From assembly GCF_014805625.2 (NCBI RefSeq), contig NW_023998414.1, positions 14,056,505-14,120,504 on the forward strand: a DNA stretch of 64,000 nucleotides, in the 5' to 3' direction. The position numbers and the translations under genes were made by a program. Every line of letters starts with the position of its first letter. Position 1 is the first letter of the stretch. A model generated the notes under the pieces. It ran no database searches. It was not told the DNA's origin and worked only from the letters and a program-made list of their open reading frames with translations. Below, one piece after another: positions 58,844-64,000 of the stretch. The DNA is from Glossina fuscipes (Eukaryota > Arthropoda > Insecta > Diptera > Glossinidae).

Positions 58844-60103
58844 AACAAGAAATCTATATACGGCTATGACCGCGTCTTTTATACCCCAACACATCCATCT
58901 CAGAAAAGACTGAAGAAAAACGGAAAGAACAAAATATTCACACACACTATAGTGATTAGGCGCACGTGACTGATTTTCGACCTTTTTGTGGAAATTTTTA
59001 TATTGTGTCTTGTGTGTGTTCTATCTTGTATCTTTTTGCTTGATTTGCCCATGTTTTAATATCAACGGGCGTGCAACGATTGCCACACTTTTTGCCAAAT
59101 TTTCGTAATTTTCCTTTCACAGTTGCAATCAGCGATACGTTAACCAAAGCAATCGCTAGATAGACAGACGGGCGGACGTAACAAACATGTCTAAAACGAT
59201 ACAAAATTTGATACTGATTAGAAATATGTAGTTTTGATAGGGTCTTTCAAAATTCTAATCTGGACTAAGTGCGACCAACTTTTTGCATTTTTGTAAAGAT
59301 GCTGCAGAACCTCCCACTGGAGATAGGTGCAAACTTTTTTCCAGAATGGTTCATAAGTCACGAGCAAGAAAAGTATATATTTTTATTTTATTTTTTTTTT
59401 TTGCATTTTTGATGCAGAGGTAGTCTCACGTTTTATTGCACTGTGGGCATGTCATTTGACCATTTTTGGGCCAATTTCAATACCAACCTGCGTATAAGAA
59501 CATCTCACGTTTAAATTCTAAATTTCCGCGACCTGGAGAAACTTTATCGAAATCTTACTTTGCGGAGGATGAGGGGTATACTCATTTGTCTTAACATTTG
59601 CAAGAAAGCTTCAGAGACTCTCCTGAATTCTGAATCGAATCAACCGTGTCTGTCCGTGACTATATGTGATCATATGAGACACTCTCCTGCTAGCAAAAAT
59701 GAATAAAATTCTCCACATTTGCTTAACGAAAAGCTCAACTATTTTGGGGTAAAAAATCGGCAATGCCCACACAAAGTTACAAATGATAAAATTTTCTTTT
59801 TTTTTAACTTTTCCTGAGGTTTTATGCGTATTAATCATAAGATGAACTCGGCACAATGCATAAACCTATTTCGCATATTACTCAAATTAACCGACTCGGG
59901 GAGTAGGAGGCGACAAGATGAGTGTGTAAAATTCTAAATTAATTGTGGTAGATGTCACGGCTTGGTAGATTACTTATGCTTAACAATTCCTTTTGGCGAA
60001 GTAAAAGGTAAAAAATAAATTTTATAGAAAGGCCGCCAAATCCCTTTTAAAATGATGGGTATGCGAGCTTCACCCCCAGCCGAATAAAATTTTCTTATTT
60101 GTA
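58844..60103 (-). mobile_element. T-family element with both inverted termini (about 1.26 kb)
   Basis: The left end AACAAGAAATCTATATACGG, then TGACCGCGTCTTTTATACCC starts at 58844. The right end GATGGGTATGCGAGCTTCAC, then AGCCGAATAAAATTTTCTTA finishes near 60103. The two are imperfect inverted repeats of roughly 45 bases. The interior signature TTTGGGCCAATTTCAATACC (59465) is the complement of the GGCCAAATCGG/GCACGCAG block seen at 35180-35220, so this copy lies in the opposite orientation to that one. It has no transposase frame; the 68- and 81-codon minus-strand frames are repeat-derived. Confidence 0.7.
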
Positions 60104-61029
60104 TATTTTGTATTCTTGAAGGCTTATTTATTTTTTATATGAGGATAAGGATCCGCATTGATTGAACTTTCAGATATAGAAATGAATGTGTTTGGCAAAG
60201 CAAAATTCAGCCTTGTTGTTGGGCTCGCTGTGCCCTCGCATCCGTTTTCGTTTCGTTGCTTTACTATTTGCGATTTGTAAAGCACTCTCCTTTGTTTTTA
60301 TTTTCTTAGTTATTTAGGTTAAATGGTATTAAATGAAATGCTCGATCTTTCTACACGGAAAAATATATTATTGTATTCATTAACATATATATTAAAAAAA
60401 GTAAAATGTTCTATTCTTTGACATTTACGACAATAGTGTTTATCGTAAAACACATTGCATTGAATCCCTTTAGATGATATCATAGCAATGTCGAGCCAAG
60501 TATTGGCAAATGAGCAAACAGATCTTATCTTTCTTATTTGAATTACGAACCGTTCCAATTACTTTCACATGCATTGAATAGCGATGTATCTGTGGTTTTG
60601 TTTTCTTTTAATCGGCGATATTCACCATAGGATGTTACCTATGGTTCGATATTTAAGAATTTATTAGGTAAGCGGTTTTTTATTTTAATTAAAACTAATA
60701 AGAATTTGGCAGGCAAGCGGTTTTTGGTTTAATTAAACGTAATTCAACTAATTTAATATGTGCGGTTTTTGTGTGTGCGCGTAAGTAAATGTATGTAATT
60801 AGTCCTCGATATCTCTCGTTCGCCCCTTTATCTAGTAAAATATACCGGTCTTTTTATTTTATTTAAATAATTTCGTATTTGAAACGAGTGTATGTAGTTG
60901 TGTGTATGAAAACCGTGGGAACTCTTAGATTAACACTAACTTGTTATGCCTTACGCTATTAGATACTTCTTAAGTATATTTAGTTCTTTAAATGCTTTGT
61001 GTTTGTTTTTATAATACAGACAATAATAA

Positions 61030-61123
61030 ACAACAACAACAACAACAACAACAAACAATTGTTAATTCATTTCTCTTAAGGAGAAATCAAATTTATCTTT
61101 TTTACATAATTATAAAGAGAAGA

Positions 61124-61167
<44 letters not shown>

Positions 61168-61168
61168 G
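61030..61168. repeat. (CAA)n and (ATC)n trinucleotide repeats
   Basis: Eight CAA units at 61030-61053 and about 15 ATC units at 61124-61168, with 70 bases of ordinary DNA between. One plus-strand frame reads both, as Gln8 and His14, in a single 64-codon frame starting at 60992. Confidence 0.9.
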
Positions 61169-63279
61169 CAATTTACTTGTAGATAATCAGTTTACGCATA
61201 ATTTCCTAAAACATAAAATATTTATCTTAAATATTTCTAAATAATTATTAATTAATAATTCAATCCAATTGGCGGGGTTTTCTTCACATACGCGGAAAGC
61301 GAAAAATTCTACATATTTGCGCCAAATTAGTTAAGTATAAGCGACGAAAATCCACAAAGCCTAGACTCTAACTAATACTAATGCAGTGGGCTATGGACAA
61401 ACTATTCATAAAAAAAAAAAAAAAAAAAAATAGATATAAAACTAGGAAGAGCACATGTCCAAAGTGCTGAGAAGGATACGAGTGCATTTACTGAAGGTTC
61501 CTACATTTCGAAGATAAGCCTTTCGCGATGTAAGCCCTTTAACTAATCGCAGAATGCGCGATTGACGGATACTTTGAAGTTCGCAGGTGTTATGGGTCGA
61601 TAATATGATATGCTTACGCACACACGACAACGTCATAGGGTATTTTGAATTCGTTTACAGTATTTAATAAATATAGTTTTAATTACAATATCGTTTACTG
61701 TTTCTTAATGGTTGTTAGTTCTTGTGTGTTTTTATATCTGCGTATATATACATACATATGATATACGTATGCCTATACATGTATATGTACATGCGATTTT
61801 GTTTAGTAAACATAATAGTTTTTGTTTTTTTTTTTTGTTTTTTTTTTTTTTTTTTTTTTTTGTTTTGCGGACTCTCTTGAGTGCCATCGCATGTGTACTG
61901 TACAGATATATATATATATGCAGCCACGATTACCAGTAAAGTATTAATTATTTGTTGGTTTAATTAAAATATGCGCACAATTGCATACGTATTTATATAT
62001 ATATCTTATATATATATATATATATGTATATATATGTATATATAAATTATCTAATGAGGTTATGGTTTGCAGAACCTTTTATTTTGTTTGTACGTATGTT
62101 TCAATTCTTTCCTTGTGTAGGCTTTATTTTTTAGGTTTACGAAATTTTACGCCGAAGATTTCACTATACACGTAACCTATTTGTCTCATTAACACTGGCA
62201 TAGCAAGATGCTGGAGGACGGACAACTCTCTCGAGGTTATAATCTAAAATGCATTGAATATTAAGAGAGAATAAAGGCAAGGTTCCTTTAAGTGAATTGT
62301 GCGCATTTCAATAATGAATTTTTATTGCTTACGTTTTTCAAGCAATTGATGCTTTCAGCGACCACTTTGCCAAATCGCACGAATAAGTGGTAATTAAAAC
62401 ATAGACACTCAATACCTTTCTTTCTGCCTATTTTTATTGCATCATATGCATGGGGCAATAAGCAAATCTTATCTCGTCTCTAACTTCATTATGCGCAATG
62501 AAGCATTTTACTTCGTAGCCCGTTCTGACTCTCAATGAGAGTCCGTATCCGAATCCTGGAAATAATTAAAATGCTATTGTTCTTGCTTACCATTTAAATT
62601 CATTTATTTATCGAGACAAGCTAACCTATTGTAACGTGGATCCGTTTCGTCTTTCGCGGCTTTACGTTCAACTCGTTTTGATATAATGCTCGTACCGCTG
62701 ACTTGTGATTTGTAGGATCCTGTAGGTTTTCTTTATAAAATTAGGAAATCTATTTACAAATTGCTTACAAAAACTTATATTTACTGCACTTTAGTTCTCA
62801 TTGACTCACTCTTTAACGCTTCTTACAATTCTGACTCTGCAAATGTAAATTATTCGGCTACCGATTTAATTACTTCATCGCTCGCGTAAATCCCGTAATT
62901 AATTCTGATATGACTTTTAAAAGCATTAGGCTTTGAGCACAAATTAATAATCATTTGGTTGATTTACTAAGATCAGAATTTTCTACTATGAAAACTAATT
63001 AGTCTCCCAGTGTTAGTCGAATAACTTTCAGAAAATTTTAAGAATTATCTTCGGTGAACAGTCTACATTTATTTTTCAGATATATTTGACAAACGGCTTA
63101 GAAACGGCTTCCATAGCAGAAAACTGTATGGGAGAAGAAAACTGTCCTCTTTTCATAAAGGAAAGTCAGAAGTTATTCCGATTCTCTCAGACTGGAAAGA
63201 GGCAATGCGAGGTTATAGATAGAGAAGCTTAAATCTTTCTTTGCCGATGAGGGGGAATTTTTGAAATGAAGAACTTGAA

Positions 63280-63290
63280 AAGAGAGAGAG

Positions 63291-63321
<31 letters not shown>

Positions 63322-63327
63322 GAGAGC
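63280..63327. repeat. Microsatellite (GA)n
   Basis: GA array with two AAAG interruptions, giving Arg/Glu and Leu/Ser frames on the two strands. Confidence 0.9.
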
Positions 63328-63829
63328 GATAGAGAAGGGGAAGACGTCGGTACACAGAGCTTGGAAAAATGAGTCTCGAATTCAGTTATTATTGCAAACT
63401 AGAGTTATGCCCATCAATGAAGAATGTAACTGTACTAAGCTTTGTTGTATTCGCGCCGTTGATATGAACCCCCAGTGGCACTTTTCCGCGTCCTCGTAGA
63501 CAGACAGATTTCCCTCCATCACTACTTCTCTGCTTATTTACTTTCCTATTTTTTTATCTCTTTCAAACGATTGTTCACGAAGTTCGATGCGTATCCAAAA
63601 GGAGTTTTTATCCGCCACAAAAACAATTAACTTAGAAACAAGACTATCATGCCATACCCGATCGAATGGTTTGGAGAGCGACGGCTTTACTTATGCCGAA
63701 GTGATAAATGACTTCGTGCCTCTAGTACGCTTTGACTGATTTGGCGAATCTTCAATAGCCTTCGAATGCTTTTTCGCATTCATGCAACCAACAAAAAGTT
63801 TACCAAACATTGCAAACATTGTAGAGACG

Positions 63830-63980
63830 CGCCGGCGGACGTAATTCAATTGATTCAGAATTTTATATGCTGATCAAGAACACTTGTACTTTAAAGGATG
63901 TCCGCAAGTTCCTTCTAAATGTTTTGGCAAAATAAATGCACCCTCACTGTACATTGGTGGGTATAAAAGATACGCTTTGT
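63830..63980 (+). mobile_element. T-family right-end fragment
   Basis: CGCCGGCGGACGTAATTCAA, then TTGATTCAGAATTTTATATG, CTGATCAAGAACACTTG and GTACATTGGTGGGTATAAAA at 63950-63969 follow the family's right-hand order, with the GGTGGGTATAAAAGAT type of terminus. Confidence 0.55.
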
Positions 63981-63990
63981 TTGCGCTTCT

Positions 63991-64000
63991 TCCCCCCCCC
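63991..64000. other. Terminal poly-C run
   Basis: The window ends in at least nine C directly after T-family sequence. A pure C run is unusual in this AT-rich DNA and may be a real homopolymer or a sequencing or assembly edge effect. Confidence 0.6.

Larger units (their letters stand above)
60105..63830. other. AT-rich stretch with trinucleotide repeats
   Basis: Contains (CAA)n at 61030-61053, (ATC)n at 61124-61168, poly-A at 61411-61430, T-rich runs at 61820-61861, interrupted (TA)n at 61995-62043 and (GA)n at 63280-63327. The 64-codon frame at 60992-61186 is Gln and His runs from the trinucleotide repeats. The 64-codon minus-strand frame at 61442-61636 has varied composition but no recognisable family. 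No gene is supported. Confidence 0.5.

Noticed and set aside
1..64000. Treating every frame over 60 codons as a gene
   Set aside because: With about two-thirds AT, chance alone predicts on the order of a hundred such frames in six phases of 64 kb, close to what is seen; overlapping opposite-strand frames without domains were left out.
1..64000. Conserved fly microRNAs and spliceosomal RNAs
   Set aside because: I looked for several well-known mature microRNA and snRNA starts on the plus strand and saw no convincing match; a systematic search on both strands with hairpin models was not possible here.

Overview
The window reads as non-coding nuclear DNA from a fly (Diptera, Brachycera). It is AT-rich throughout, saturated with (TA)n, (CA)n, (GA)n and opa-type CAG/CAA repeats and long A/T homopolymers, and carries many degenerate copies of interspersed repeats whose ends read TTTTATACCCATCAC or GTGTAGGGTAT. 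In my experience that second tail is typical of calyptrate or related fly genomes; the lineage is an inference and no species can be named. There is no operon, no rRNA, no CRISPR array and no intact gene that I can support. The open frames longer than 60 codons are about as numerous as chance predicts for DNA this AT-rich, and several of the longest are translated microsatellites.

What can be supported is repeat biology. (1) A repeat family, called T here, accounts for at least 17 segments on both strands. Its termini are imperfect inverted repeats beginning AACAAGTAAGAAAAT; a purine-rich block of GACGGACAGAC type lies near one end, and some copies hold 2-3 tandem internal modules. The clearest copies are 1-900 (minus), 19750-21290, 26073-26790, 34955-35873, 43525-43922, 53391-54030 and 58844-60103. 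(2) Two tRNA-headed SINE families are present. SINE-1 has copies at 30270-30435, with a perfect 11-bp target-site duplication, and at 37697-37871. SINE-2 has copies at 17090-17370 and 28661-28889, a 3' half at 55490-55652, and a probable minus-strand relic at 23941-24060. (3) Minisatellites and short tandem duplications occur at 17381-17620, 31570-31633 and 55357-55415.

Coding evidence is weak. The best candidate is a possible terminal exon at 8602-8696: an acceptor-like TTTTTGTTTGCAG followed by 30 clean codons and a stop. A coding-like fragment lies just right of an assembly gap (10859-11041), and frame-broken stretches at 38587-39012 and 30956-31362 (minus) may be decayed coding sequence. 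A 94-codon frame with one good membrane segment starts at 16368. I recognise none of these proteins. The simplest reading is a large intron or intergenic interval of a fly gene-desert region, with a 10-N scaffold gap at 10756-10765 and a poly-C run at the very end that may be an assembly artefact.

Layout: 1-900 T element; 900-3700 AT-rich DNA with ATTC, GAA and CAG-type repeats; 3700-10440 AT-rich unique-looking DNA; 10442-15050 T fragments and the gap; 15050-19740 microsatellites, SINE-2 and a minisatellite; 19750-22390 T elements; 22390-26070 mostly unique; 26073-31640 T elements, both SINE types and long poly-A; 31640-34950 simple repeats and an opa-like block; 34955-39450 T elements and SINE-1; 39450-43520 AT-rich DNA; 43525-44960 two T copies; 44960-51415 simple-repeat-rich DNA; 51415-54030 two T copies; 54030-58610 minisatellite and SINE-2 half; 58610-60103 two abutting T copies; 60105-63830 unique DNA with simple repeats; 63830-64000 a last T fragment.
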